A stretch of 64,000 bases of DNA from Cyanobium sp. Morenito 9A2 (GTDB taxonomy: Bacteria > Cyanobacteriota > Cyanobacteriia > PCC-6307 > Cyanobiaceae), in contig NZ_JAGQBJ010000002.1 in assembly GCF_024345575.1 (NCBI RefSeq), positions 62,001 to 126,000 of the forward strand, given 5' to 3'. The translations under genes and the position numbers were made by a program. Shown piece after piece: positions 36,069 to 44,383 of the stretch (the stretch's first letter is position 1; each line of letters starts with the position of its first letter). The notes under the pieces are model-generated. The model was not told the origin of the DNA. It made no database searches and was given only the letters and a program-made list of their open reading frames with translations.

Positions 36069-36578
36069 ATGGCCGACAGCAAGCAAGGGGAGTTGACCCT
36101 CCTGGTGCCAGACCCTGAATCGATGCCAGTGCGGCCTGGTGCCGCCCAGGCCGCACTGGAGTGCAAAGGCATCCGCTCCACCAAGGATTTCCCTGCCGAT
36201 CTAACGGCCCTGAGCCGTGAGCAGCTCGAGCACCATTACCAGGCGATGCGCAACAGCCACGCCTCGCTCACGCGCTCGAGGGCCCAGCTGCAACGCCGCT
36301 CCAGGGAGCTGACGGTGGCGCGCGAGCGGTTCCTGGAAACTCTGCGCGGTTACGAGGGTCGCATGATGGAGCTCGGCGCGGAGAAGGCGGAGGCCTTCCG
36401 CATCGCCCAGGAGATGCACCGGGAGCTGGAGGCCTTCGAGAAGAAGCAACAGGCTCTTGATGGAATCCTCGAGGAACTTGATGCCGCCAAGGAGGAAGCC
36501 GGTTACTGGAGCATCTTCAGCATCACCCGGCTGATTGAGCGCATGCGTCGCCTGCTGCGCGGTGGGGACGAGAGCTGA
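36069..36578 (+). CDS. coiled-coil protein of unknown function
   Basis: A 169-residue protein. Residues 1-50 are mixed; residues 52-140 form a long charged helix with heptad-like spacing (REQLEHHYQAMRNSHASL, RERFLETLRGYEGRMMELG, MHRELEAFEKKQQALDG), so a coiled coil is likely. The basic end TRLIERMRRLLRGG could bind membrane or nucleic acid. It is divergent from the DISARM operon and overlaps the next gene by one base (TGATG). No family recognised. Confidence 0.65.
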   Translation: MADSKQGELTLLVPDPESMPVRPGAAQAALECKGIRSTKDFPADLTALSREQLEHHYQAMRNSHASLTRSRAQLQRRSRELTVARERFLETLRGYEGRMMELGAEKAEAFRIAQEMHRELEAFEKKQQALDGILEELDAAKEEAGYWSIFSITRLIERMRRLLRGGDES

Positions 36579-37072
36579 TGGGGGAGCTGAGCGATCGCTT
36601 CGGGGAACTGATGGCGCGCATGGCCAACGGCGATGCCGAGCTGTTTCGCACCGTGGGCGACCAGAACGCCGCGATCCGTCAGTTGGTGGAGGAGGTGGCG
36701 CCAGCGGAGGCAACCGGGGCCCTGGAGGCCTCGGCACTCAATGGGGCAGCCCAATCCCTGCTGCCGCGGGACCAGTGCCAGCCAGCAGCCCTCAAGGCCC
36801 GCTTCCGCACGGCCGCGGCCGCCCATGCTCACCTGGAGGCCGCCCTGGGCCCAGCTCCCACCAAGAAGAAAACCTGGGACCACCTGAGCAGCGTGTTTGA
36901 AAGCGGTGCCTGGCCCGCACCGGCCCGTGCGCTGGCGCAATCGGGAGCAGGGCGCAGCGGCGTCAGCGAGGAGGCCCTGGCCCTGGTGGAGACACGCTTG
37001 ATCAGGCGCATCGACCAGCTGGAACATCGCGTGATGGCGGCTTTAGACAAGGTGCTGCTGGGCAAGACCTGA
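36578..37072 (+). CDS. helical protein of unknown function
   Basis: A 164-residue protein, mostly helical and alanine-rich (FGELMARMANGDAELFRTVG; VETRLIRRIDQLEHRVMAAL). The last 35 residues look like a second short coiled coil. The start is coupled to the previous coiled-coil gene, so the two products may form a complex. No enzymatic motif seen. Confidence 0.62.
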   Translation: MGELSDRFGELMARMANGDAELFRTVGDQNAAIRQLVEEVAPAEATGALEASALNGAAQSLLPRDQCQPAALKARFRTAAAAHAHLEAALGPAPTKKKTWDHLSSVFESGAWPAPARALAQSGAGRSGVSEEALALVETRLIRRIDQLEHRVMAALDKVLLGKT

Positions 37073-37081
37073 TCTGCACGA

Positions 37082-37255
37082 ATGGCGACCCATTTGCGCT
37101 TCAACCCCGAAGGGCATTCCCGTGTCTCTGAAATCATCCTGGCTGGGCGCACGGGGTATGGGCCCTGTGATCCGCAGCGGGTGCTCGAACAGGGAGTCGT
37201 CAAGCTCTACGAAACGCACCCTGGAGGGCCCCCTTCGAGCTCAATGACACCGTGA
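37082..37255 (+). CDS. short hypothetical protein, first half of a probable split gene
   Basis: A 57-residue frame (MATHLRFNPEGHSRVSEIIL...) starting 9 bp after the helical-protein gene. It ends within a GTGA overlap with the next short frame. Just before its end a GGGCCCCC run allows the downstream frame to be extended upstream as WRAPFELNDTVNG, so a one-base slip would join both into one protein of about 118 residues. Confidence 0.4.
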   Translation: MATHLRFNPEGHSRVSEIILAGRTGYGPCDPQRVLEQGVVKLYETHPGGPPSSSMTP

Positions 37256-37440
37256 ATGGACCCTGGATCGCCACATTCACCGTGACCAGGTCTTACCGGG
37301 TTCAATGGCTCGACAAGGTGCGCACCGTCATCGAGTTTGACCCCAGCACCCTGACGACGGAGTACGTCGTCACCACACCCAAGTTCAATGTCGATGGGGT
37401 CTACTACGACAGCCCTCCGGTGACCGAGAACCCCCATTGA
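37252..37440 (+). CDS. short hypothetical protein, second half of a probable split gene
   Basis: A 62-residue beta-rich sequence (IATFTVTRSYRVQWLDKVRT, TTEYVVTTPKFNVDGVYYD). GTG start overlapping the previous stop by 4 bp. It is either coupled to, or the frameshifted second half of, the preceding ORF. Family not recognised. Confidence 0.4.
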   Translation: MNGPWIATFTVTRSYRVQWLDKVRTVIEFDPSTLTTEYVVTTPKFNVDGVYYDSPPVTENPH

Positions 37441-37506
37441 TTGGGTGATTCCTGGCGCACGATCCCTCTCTTGCCCTTCCGGCGAAACGAAGCAGAAAGC
37501 CAGGCC

Positions 37507-38181
37507 TCAGCCGCTGAGCAGCTCCCGTAGGAACTGATCGCTCAAGGCCACCGCCGTGGCCCAGTGTTCCGCTTCGCTGAGCCCGGAGCTGCGGGTGGGC
37601 TTGAAGCTGTGGTCACCGCTGGGGATCCAGCGCAGTTGCACCTGCGGCGAGAGGACGTAGGTCTCCACCTCCTCGCGGCGACCGAACGTATCCCGCTCCC
37701 CCTGCAGGATCAGGGTGGACGTCTGCAAGGCGCTCAGGTGCTCGGTGCGCAGCTGCAGCGGTTTGCCGGGCGGGTGGAAGGGATAGCCCAGACAGAGGCA
37801 GCCGCGCACCCGATCGCTGGCGGCCAGCTCATCGGCCAGCAGGCTTGCCACTCGGCCGCCCATCGACTTGCCGCCGATGAACAGCGGCCGGTCCGGCTCC
37901 TCCATCTGCTCCAGCCGCACCTGCTGGCGGAACGCCTCCTGCAGCACCGGCATCCGGTCGGGTCCCTGACGCCTGCCCAGGATTCGCTGCCGGGCCATGT
38001 AAGGAAACTCGAAGCGCACCACGCGCCAGCCCCGCTGCGCCAGGCCGCTGGCGATGGCCGCCATGAACGGGCTGTCCATCGGTGCACCGGCCCCATGGGC
38101 CAGCAGCTCGGTGGCCTGCGCGGTGTCGGGGCCATCGATCAAGGGAAACGCCTCGGCTTCCACAATTAGGTACGAAAGCAA
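37507..38181 (-). CDS. alpha/beta hydrolase (KANL3/Tex30-like)
   Basis: A protein of up to 224 residues with the alpha/beta-hydrolase fold. Nucleophile elbow GGKSMGGR (Ser near residue 105), acid in LILQGERDTFG (Asp near 164) and His in PSGDHSFKP (near 188) form the triad; LLAHGAGAPMDSPFM is the oxyanion-hole region characteristic of the KANL3/Tex30 group. The start is uncertain: TTG at 38,181 or GTG at 38,163. Substrate unknown; it is accessory cargo of the island. Confidence 0.82.
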   Translation of the reverse strand: MLSYLIVEAEAFPLIDGPDTAQATELLAHGAGAPMDSPFMAAIASGLAQRGWRVVRFEFPYMARQRILGRRQGPDRMPVLQEAFRQQVRLEQMEEPDRPLFIGGKSMGGRVASLLADELAASDRVRGCLCLGYPFHPPGKPLQLRTEHLSALQTSTLILQGERDTFGRREEVETYVLSPQVQLRWIPSGDHSFKPTRSSGLSEAEHWATAVALSDQFLRELLSG

Positions 38182-38235
38182 CGGTTGCAGCCGTAACAGC
38201 TAGAGCCTGCTCCAGCAACCTTCCCCTTATCGCCC

Positions 38236-39129
38236 ATGTCCGGTTATTCGATCCGGCCCATGCGGCCTGCAGATCTGCCCCAGGTGACCGAGTGGGCGCG
38301 GCGGGAAGGCTTCTGCCCTGGCCCATGCGATGTCGACGACTATCGCGACACCGATTCTGACGGCCTATGGGTGGGCTGCCTTAACGGCGAGCCTGTGGGG
38401 TGTATCGCCGGCGTCCGCTACGACGACCAATACGGCTTTATCGGCTTGTTCCTGGTCCGCCCTGAGCACCGCGGCCATGGTTACGGCGTGGCCCTCTGGG
38501 AGCGGGCCCTGGCCCACCTTGAAGGGGTGGCCTGCGTGGGACTGGAGGCGGCCGATGCGCGAATGGTGGACTACACCGGCTGGGGGTTCACCGCCGCAGG
38601 CGCAACCCTGCGCTGGCGGCGGGACACAGGTGGCCGGGGGGATCGCGACGCCGCTGCGCCCGAACCACAGGGGATCACCCTGCTGCCGGCAGCCGCCGTG
38701 CCCAAGGATGTGGTGCAGGACTATGACGCCCGCCATGAGGCCACTCCCCGGCCGCTCTTCTTGGGCCTCTGGCTGGGGGAGCCGAATCCCGGCACTGTGG
38801 TGGTAGCTCTCGACGCCCAGGGCTGCTGTCGCGGCTACGGCCGCATCCGGCCCTGCCTGCTGGATGGCCCAGAGCGGGCAGGGGGCTGGCGGCTAGGGCC
38901 GTTGATCGCTGACAGCAGCCCCATTGCGCAGGCCCTGATCGATCAGCTGGCCGCCCAGCGCAATGGCCCGGTGTTGATCGACGCTCCGGATGCCAACCTT
39001 CGCTCCGAACCGCTGCTGCGTACGTCGGGCTTCTCGGTAGTGAGCCATACGGTGCGCATGTACCGCGGTGGGCCTCCCCAGCTACCGCTGCAAGACCTCT
39101 ACGGCTTGGCCTGCCTTGAGCTGGGCTGA
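38236..39129 (+). CDS. two-domain GNAT acetyltransferase
   Basis: A 297-residue protein. Residues 1-130 are a GNAT domain with YGFIGLFLVRPEHRGHGYGV (acetyl-CoA loop R-x-x-G-x-G) and MVDYTGWGF. The C-terminal half (about 150-297) resembles the second, degenerate GNAT-like domain found in this subfamily, with GPLIADSSPIAQALIDQLAA and a last strand FSVVSHTVRMY. Divergent from the hydrolase, with about 55 bp between. Substrate unknown. Confidence 0.85.
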   Translation: MSGYSIRPMRPADLPQVTEWARREGFCPGPCDVDDYRDTDSDGLWVGCLNGEPVGCIAGVRYDDQYGFIGLFLVRPEHRGHGYGVALWERALAHLEGVACVGLEAADARMVDYTGWGFTAAGATLRWRRDTGGRGDRDAAAPEPQGITLLPAAAVPKDVVQDYDARHEATPRPLFLGLWLGEPNPGTVVVALDAQGCCRGYGRIRPCLLDGPERAGGWRLGPLIADSSPIAQALIDQLAAQRNGPVLIDAPDANLRSEPLLRTSGFSVVSHTVRMYRGGPPQLPLQDLYGLACLELG

Positions 39130-39164
39130 AATGGTTGGGAACAGGAAGGATCTGGTGTCAGCCG

Positions 39165-39338
39165 AGTGGCCGGCGGGCAGCCATCCCTGCTGGCCCCGCA
39201 GAAGGCCTGCCCAACAGTCGCCGCCTGCGCGCCGGCCAGCTGGACTCGTACAAGCAGAGCTGCCGAACGTGCTCCACCAGCAGCTGTTCCAGGCCGGCGG
39301 CATGGGAGCGCAGCTCTGGAGTCTGAACCTGACCTCAC
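39165..39338 (+). pseudogene. decayed partial copy of the DUF4236 gene
   Basis: About 170 bp closely resemble 42,389-42,552 inside the DUF4236 gene: shared text RAAIPAGPAE(G/D)LPNSRRLR, then, one base out of frame, QQLFQ-x-GGMGAQLW. The copy has neither start nor stop and holds a one-base deletion near 39,268, so it is a dead duplicate 3.2 kb upstream of the intact gene. Confidence 0.75.
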
Positions 39339-39339
39339 C

Positions 39340-39743
39340 AGGGCATCACCTAGCCGTTGTCATGCCAGACGTTTCCAGAGTTCTCCTGGATCTGCCTATC
39401 GCAGCTGGGTCCCATCCGCCTCACGATCTCAACAACCTGCGCCAAGCTCCAAATACCAGCAGGAGTGGCATGGGCCAACAGCGCCCCCGTTACGAGCAGC
39501 AGGCCCAGGCAGGTACTCGATTGCCGTTGGAGCGGTTCGGGCCCGAGCGCCCTGGGCCAGGCCTGGAGATGAGCGAGCGGGGCCGCCTACCGGAAGAGCC
39601 ACTCGGTCCGTTGTTCGAGCAGGCAGCGGCGGGCAAGCAGGGCTGACAGGCGCTGGCGCAACGCTGCAGATCCGACCATCGGCCCTCACCGCATCGCGGC
39701 CTGGCGACGATGGCAGACGACGCAGTTGGCATGCAGCCAAGAG
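39340..39743. other. non-coding stretch between the DUF4236 remnant and the glycosyltransferase
   Basis: Several short frames exist on both strands but none has a convincing start, codon pattern or recognisable motif. Probably decayed DNA belonging to the same rearranged zone as the remnant upstream. Confidence 0.4.
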
Positions 39744-41012
39744 CTACATCACCGGTCTTCCGGTAGTGATTGCCTGCTCCACGATGTCGGCTGCGCGGGC
39801 CACACCGCCGGCGCGGCCTATGTCCTGCTGCAGCCTGTGGGCGTTCTCTCGGTACGAGAGGTCGAGCCACACCTGATCAATAGCGGCCCGCAGTCGAGCC
39901 ATCGAAATCCGCTTCAGGGGAACCACCGCGCCGCTGCCGGTCCAGGCCACGCGGGCGGCCACGCCTGGCTGGTCGTTGGCTATGGGGATTGCCACCATCG
40001 GCACCCCGTTGCTGAGCGATTCCAGCACCGTGTTGAGGCCGGCATGGGTGATGGTGAGGGCGGCGCGGGACAGCAACTCCAGCTGCGGCGCAAAGCCCAC
40101 CACCAGGGGCGCACCGGGCAAGGGCGGCAGGGCCTCTGGCGTGCTGCCGCCGCCGAGGGCGATCACCAGCTGGGCGTCGAGGTGGCGGCAGGCCTCGGCG
40201 ATGGTGGCGAACAGCCCCAGTTGTTGGTTCTGGATCGTGCCCAGGGAGGCATAGATCAGCGGCTGGCCGGTGAGCAGGTGCCAGGGGAAAGGCACCGACT
40301 CGCGGCTGGCCGTATCGCTGAGCGGGCCGACGAAGTGAAACCAGGCCGGCAGCTGGCGCCGGGGGTACTCGAAGGTGGCCGGCTGCTGGCAGATCTGGGC
40401 CAGCGGCGACCAGGCCTGGGAGCCGTCCGTCAGCATCGGCAGTCTGTTCTGGCGCCGGAAGTCCGCCACGATGTCGGTGATCGGACGGGCCAGACGGGAC
40501 AGCACCCTCTGGCCAAGCCGGTTGCGCAGCTGCGCCCAGGCGGACGGGTGGTACCGCCAGCCGGTATTCACCGGCGGCACCGCCGGCTCCGGATTGAGCA
40601 AAAGGGCGCAGCTCACGCTCACAAACGGCAGATCAAGGGCGTTGGCCACGGTGGCTCCGCCAAAGGAGGTCTGATCGATCACCAGGGCCTCCACCCCCAG
40701 CCGCCGGAACGCCAACGGTGCCTCGCGCAGCACCAATGCCGTGGAGCGCCCGAAATACTCCACCGTGGTGCGGAAGGCCGCCGGGCCGCTGAGCTCGCCC
40801 ATGTGGGCAAAGATCTCCCGGGTGGCGCCGGCCGGAAACTCAGCCTGGCCGATCGGCTCGAACCCCAGCCCGGCGGCCCGCACCCTGGCCTCGGCATCGG
40901 CGATGCCAACGAGGGTGACCCGATGGCCGCGCTTCATCAGCGCATGGCCCAGGGTGGTCATGGGGTGGAGATGGCCGCTGGCGGGGGGGCAGAGCAGGCC
41001 GAAATGGGTCAT
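39744..41012 (-). CDS. UDP-glycosyltransferase, zeaxanthin glucosyltransferase (CrtX)-like
   Basis: A 422-residue GT-B glycosyltransferase. The N-terminus THFGLLCPPASGHLHPMTTLG is the acceptor-side hallmark of the MGT/CrtX group; LIYASLGTIQNQQ is at about residue 255, and the C-terminal donor-binding signature ITHAGLNTVLESL...GVPMVAIPIANDQ is at about 325-360. CrtX enzymes attach glucose to zeaxanthin, and the host has carotenoid genes nearby (48,963), so a carotenoid substrate is plausible; other small-molecule acceptors are possible. Intact, and an accessory metabolic gene of the island. Confidence 0.88.
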   Translation of the reverse strand: MTHFGLLCPPASGHLHPMTTLGHALMKRGHRVTLVGIADAEARVRAAGLGFEPIGQAEFPAGATREIFAHMGELSGPAAFRTTVEYFGRSTALVLREAPLAFRRLGVEALVIDQTSFGGATVANALDLPFVSVSCALLLNPEPAVPPVNTGWRYHPSAWAQLRNRLGQRVLSRLARPITDIVADFRRQNRLPMLTDGSQAWSPLAQICQQPATFEYPRRQLPAWFHFVGPLSDTASRESVPFPWHLLTGQPLIYASLGTIQNQQLGLFATIAEACRHLDAQLVIALGGGSTPEALPPLPGAPLVVGFAPQLELLSRAALTITHAGLNTVLESLSNGVPMVAIPIANDQPGVAARVAWTGSGAVVPLKRISMARLRAAIDQVWLDLSYRENAHRLQQDIGRAGGVARAADIVEQAITTGRPVM

Positions 41013-41267
41013 CGGCGCTGCCGAGTGGCAATCGATCGCAGCCTAAGAGTTCGCTGAAAAACCAGTTGCCCTCTCCGAAATGGGCACTTGCCTAGTCGTT
41101 GATGCGAGGTCACAAGGAGCGCTCCGGCTCCCTGTGTTTCTACGTCTCAATCGAGGAGTGGATTCCGACCAGCCTCCGCGAATGCGGATCCGCAAGCCGG
41201 TGATCGTGATGGGTTCTGATGGCCTTAGTCGAGGCCTAAGCCAAGAACATCCTCAGAAGCCTTCGCC

Positions 41268-41570
41268 ATGGAGCCAGCTCTCCCGCTGCCGCACCCAGGG
41301 CCTCGTCTGGTCAATGTTCATCAGGCCAAAACCCAGTTGTCGCGCCTGATCGATGCGGCCCATGCCGGTGAGACGATCGTTCTGGCCAAGGCCGGTAAGC
41401 CCTGGGCCAGGCTGATGCCGCTGGCACCGCCACCCCCGCAGCGTGTTCCGGGTCGCCTGCGCAGCCAGGGCCCCTTGGGCGATCCCGTCGTCTTGCTGGA
41501 GCCGATGGAGGCTGATGAGCTCGCCAGCTGGGACGAGAGCTCCCTGATCTCGGCAGTCCCTCACCCGTGA
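41268..41570 (+). CDS. vapB: Phd/YefM-type antitoxin
   Basis: A 100-residue antitoxin very similar to the one at 23,283: NVHQAKTQLSRLIDAAHAG, then IVLAKAGKPWARLMPL. The N-terminus is about 15 residues longer, from ATG 41,268; a shorter start is possible but no better one is seen. Its stop overlaps the toxin GTG start (4 bp). The upstream 255 bp (41,013-41,267) hold no gene. Confidence 0.85.
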   Translation: MEPALPLPHPGPRLVNVHQAKTQLSRLIDAAHAGETIVLAKAGKPWARLMPLAPPPPQRVPGRLRSQGPLGDPVVLLEPMEADELASWDESSLISAVPHP

Positions 41571-41989
41571 GTGCTGCTGCCGGCTATCTGATCGACAGCC
41601 ATGTGCTGCTCTGGTGGTGGTTCGATCCGGATCGGCTCTCCTCAGCCGTTCAGGAACGCCTCATCGACCCGGCTAATCCGATCCTGGTGAGCGCAGCATC
41701 GATGTGGGAACTCAGCCTCAAGTACCACCGCGGCAAGCTGCCTGAACTCGCTGATTCCATCGCAGATCTGCAGGGGCTGCTGCAGGCCGATCGCTTCATT
41801 GGTCTGCCGATCACAGCAGCCCATGGGCTGAGGGCCGGGGCCTACCCCCAACCTCACCGGGATCCCCACCGCTCCGCGGAAGACTGCGTCTTCGATCGCA
41901 TCCTCGCCGCCCAGGCCGAATTGGAACGGCTGGTGCTGCTCACGGCCGATTCACAGCTCTCCGCCTTTCCCTGCCAAACCCTCTGGTGA
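41567..41989 (+). CDS. vapC: VapC-type PIN-domain toxin with an internal insertion
   Basis: A 140-residue PIN protein: YLIDSHVLLWWWF (Asp), SMWELSLKYHRGKL (Glu), PQPHRDP and FDRILAAQAELE (Asp), LTADSQLSAFPCQ (late Asp). Compared with the paralogue at 22,891, where PHRDP runs straight into FDRLL, this copy has eight extra residues (HRSAEDCV) between the two, next to the catalytic Asp. Activity may therefore be altered. GTG start coupled to the antitoxin. Confidence 0.83.
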   Translation: MSAAAGYLIDSHVLLWWWFDPDRLSSAVQERLIDPANPILVSAASMWELSLKYHRGKLPELADSIADLQGLLQADRFIGLPITAAHGLRAGAYPQPHRDPHRSAEDCVFDRILAAQAELERLVLLTADSQLSAFPCQTLW

Positions 41990-42184
41990 CCTCGCTGGGA
42001 AATTGAGTCCAGCGGCTGGAGCAGACGGTTCACGGCCGGCAGGAGTGCTTGGGCAGGCAACGCCGGGCCGAGGGGCCATCAGGGGCGAAGCGACGGTTCG
42101 AGTTATCCCGGAGAAGAAAAACCGCAGCCCAAGCAGAAGGCGGCAAGATCGGCCTACACCTTGGCCAAGAGCCGGTGCGCTCCC

Positions 42185-42757
42185 ATGCCCTTCCGCTTCC
42201 GCCGCAGCGCCCGCTTGGGCCCCCTGCGCTTCAACTTTGCCAAATCCGGCCTCAGCTCGATCTCGCTCGGTGGCCCTGGGGCCTCCTTCAACATCCCCGT
42301 GGCGCGCTCCGGCGGCGCCCGCACCACGGTGGGGTTGCCCGGCACCGGTCTGAGCTGGAGCGTCGAGCAGGGAGGGGAGCCCAGCGGCCGGCGAGCAGCC
42401 ATCCCTGCTGGCCCCGCAGAAGACCTGCCCAACAGCCGCCGCCTCCGGCCCAGCCAGCTCGATGCGCTCAAGGCGAGCTGTCTGAATGTGCTGCGCGAGC
42501 AGCTGTTCCAGCCCGGTGGCATGGGAGCGCAACTCTGGGAGCTGAACCTGGTGGGCCGCTTGTTGAACGATCCCGACATCAGTAATCGCGGCTACGGGCA
42601 GCTGGCAGTGATCGAAACCCCAGAAGCAATGGAGGCCTACCTGCTGCGGGCCCAGGGCCAGGACGATCTCAAGCGCAGGGCCAAGCGCTGCGTCGAGGCG
42701 GTTCAGGAAGCGGTCAAGCTCGTGAGCGCCAGGAGTTGGCTGCTCCAGCGGCCTTGA
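42185..42757 (+). CDS. DUF4236 domain-containing protein
   Basis: A 190-residue protein. Its start is a textbook DUF4236 domain: FRFRRSARLGPLRFNFAKSG, LSSISLGGPGASFNIP, GLPGTGLSWS (residues 2-58). The rest is helical and unassigned (LREQLFQPGGMGAQLWEL, KRRAKRCVEAVQEAVKL). DUF4236 is a small beta-rich domain of unknown role often found in phage and mobile regions. ATG 42,185. A decayed part of a second copy is at 39,165. Confidence 0.82.
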   Translation: MPFRFRRSARLGPLRFNFAKSGLSSISLGGPGASFNIPVARSGGARTTVGLPGTGLSWSVEQGGEPSGRRAAIPAGPAEDLPNSRRLRPSQLDALKASCLNVLREQLFQPGGMGAQLWELNLVGRLLNDPDISNRGYGQLAVIETPEAMEAYLLRAQGQDDLKRRAKRCVEAVQEAVKLVSARSWLLQRP

Positions 42758-42854
42758 AGCTCGGCTGGTATTCCCCCTTGCCACCAACCTCAACAGTCCC
42801 GCAGGCCAGGTTGAAGACCAACAGAAGGCCCTTCTGCGTGGGATTATCGGATGA

Positions 42855-43499
42855 ATGAATGACCTGCGCGAGGGCGATCTGATCGACGAAGACGAGCTGC
42901 TGGTCTACGTCAACTTGCTCAAGAACAAGCTGCTCAAATCCAGGCTCCTCCAGCAGCAAGCCGCCAGCCAGAGGAAAGAGGAGTTCAGTGAGTCTCCCGA
43001 TCTTCAGAGGGAGTTGAGCATCGCGATCACGGGCGCCCTCGACACCCACACCGCCATGAGCACCGAGGCGCTGAATGAACCGGACTTTTGTTCGGAACTC
43101 AAGGTCATCCTGCTGAACATTGAAGGGCTGTGGGAGGGGTTGAAGAAGAAGGCTGAAGCCCGGGCAAAGCGAGCTGCTCGTGCTCGGAGTAAGTCGCTTG
43201 AGGACATGCGGCTGAACAACGTTCAGCTCTTGCTTGACCGAATTCCGGACCCCGATGGAGATCTGCATGACTGGTCGGAGTTCGCCCACACGATCGACGG
43301 CTACGAGGTTGCTGGGTCTTTCGAGGCGTGTGCTGCTCTCCTCAACGACAACACCGCCACAACCTTGACGGAATTGCGCTGCGCCTTGTTCTTCTTATCG
43401 CGGCAGGATCGCCATGGGGGATATTTCGACTGCACGCCCCAGGCGCGTGAGCTGCTGCGGAGAATCCAGGAGAAGGTCAAGGCCGGCGACTTGGAGTGA
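42855..43499 (+). CDS. hypothetical protein
   Basis: A 214-residue protein, largely helical and highly charged: LVYVNLLKNKLLKSRLLQQQAASQ at about residues 16-40, then LKKKAEARAKRAARARSKSL, then a more globular end with FSEFAHTIDG-like and RCALFFLSRQDRHGGYFDCT text. AT-richer than the flanks. No family recognised; origin from a mobile element is likely from its position and composition. Confidence 0.55.
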   Translation: MNDLREGDLIDEDELLVYVNLLKNKLLKSRLLQQQAASQRKEEFSESPDLQRELSIAITGALDTHTAMSTEALNEPDFCSELKVILLNIEGLWEGLKKKAEARAKRAARARSKSLEDMRLNNVQLLLDRIPDPDGDLHDWSEFAHTIDGYEVAGSFEACAALLNDNTATTLTELRCALFFLSRQDRHGGYFDCTPQARELLRRIQEKVKAGDLE

Positions 43500-43909
43500 G
43501 CTCAAGAGGGCGACCCATGGCTTGAGCCCCTTACTCCCACTACCAGTGATGATCCTGATCAGGTATCCCCCTTGCACAGCACGTCTCTGACGGTCGCGAC
43601 CAGTCGGGGAGGGCGGCGGTCAAGGGCGTCTGATCACTGAGATCAGGATCACGCTTCGGCAGAGGTTCTTGCCGAGGGTTTCATCATGATTACCCCCCCC
43701 CGCAGCAGGCGGCAGGCCTGAGATCCGGATCCCGCTGGGCCTCCTGTTGCCCGTCTCGATCGGCGACTGAACCAATACCAAACCTATCCACGATGGTCCA
43801 AGTGCTGCCAAGACTGGTTGATCCTTACCCCAGTCCGTCCTCAATCTGTCAAGGAGGTTATTAGAGCGCCATGTCAGATCGCCTTCGCAGTTGGGTTCTC
43901 AGGTTCTAA
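43500..43909. other. non-coding stretch near the right island end
   Basis: Holds only short frames. A ribosome-site-like AAGGAGG (43,851-43,857) precedes an ATG at 43,871, whose frame stops after 12 codons and then continues into the GIY-YIG remnant. TGATC-containing partial inverted repeats occur near 43,547-43,561 and 43,630-43,652; no function assigned. Confidence 0.4.
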
Positions 43910-44383
43910 GTCCATGGCAAGAACCTTCCAGCCGATCCACTCGGCCGCCGCCTGGAGCAGCACCAGGCCAGGGAGTTCTGGACCACGGCCTACGCCTTCA
44001 CCTCCAGCAGCGGCTACCTCAACAAGGCCCACGCCCAGCACCTGGAGGGCCAGCTGTTGCGCCTCGCCCAAGAGGCCAAGCGTTGCTGCCTGGAGAACGC
44101 CGTGGGTGGCCGCAGCATCTCCCTGGCCGAGATGGACCGAGCCGAGGCCGATGGCTTTCTCGAAGAGCTGCTGCTTTGCGGCCCGGTGCTGGGGCTGCGG
44201 ATCTTCGAGCAGCCCTTGCGCCCGATCAACCAGAAGCGCAGCGATCTGCTCCTGCTCAAGGATCCCCAAGCCAGCGGGCAGGGTTTCGAGTCTCCAGGCG
44301 GCTTCGTTCAATTCCCCTTCCATGGCTGCAGCCCTGCTGCTCGCCCGCTCTGCCAACGGATCGGCGGCGGTGGCGGACCAACC
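43910..44383 (+). pseudogene. C-terminal remnant of a GIY-YIG nuclease-family gene
   Basis: Text such as FTSSSGYLNKAHAQHLEGQL, LRLAQEAKRCCLENAV and MDRAEADGFLEELLL matches the region after the nuclease core in a common GIY-YIG protein family (F-T-S-K-D-x-N-L-T-K-A-H-V-x-Y-L-E). The catalytic GIY-YIG half is missing; the frame is preceded by a TAA at 43,907. The frame runs on into the next remnant without a stop, so the two dead genes are fused. Confidence 0.68.
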
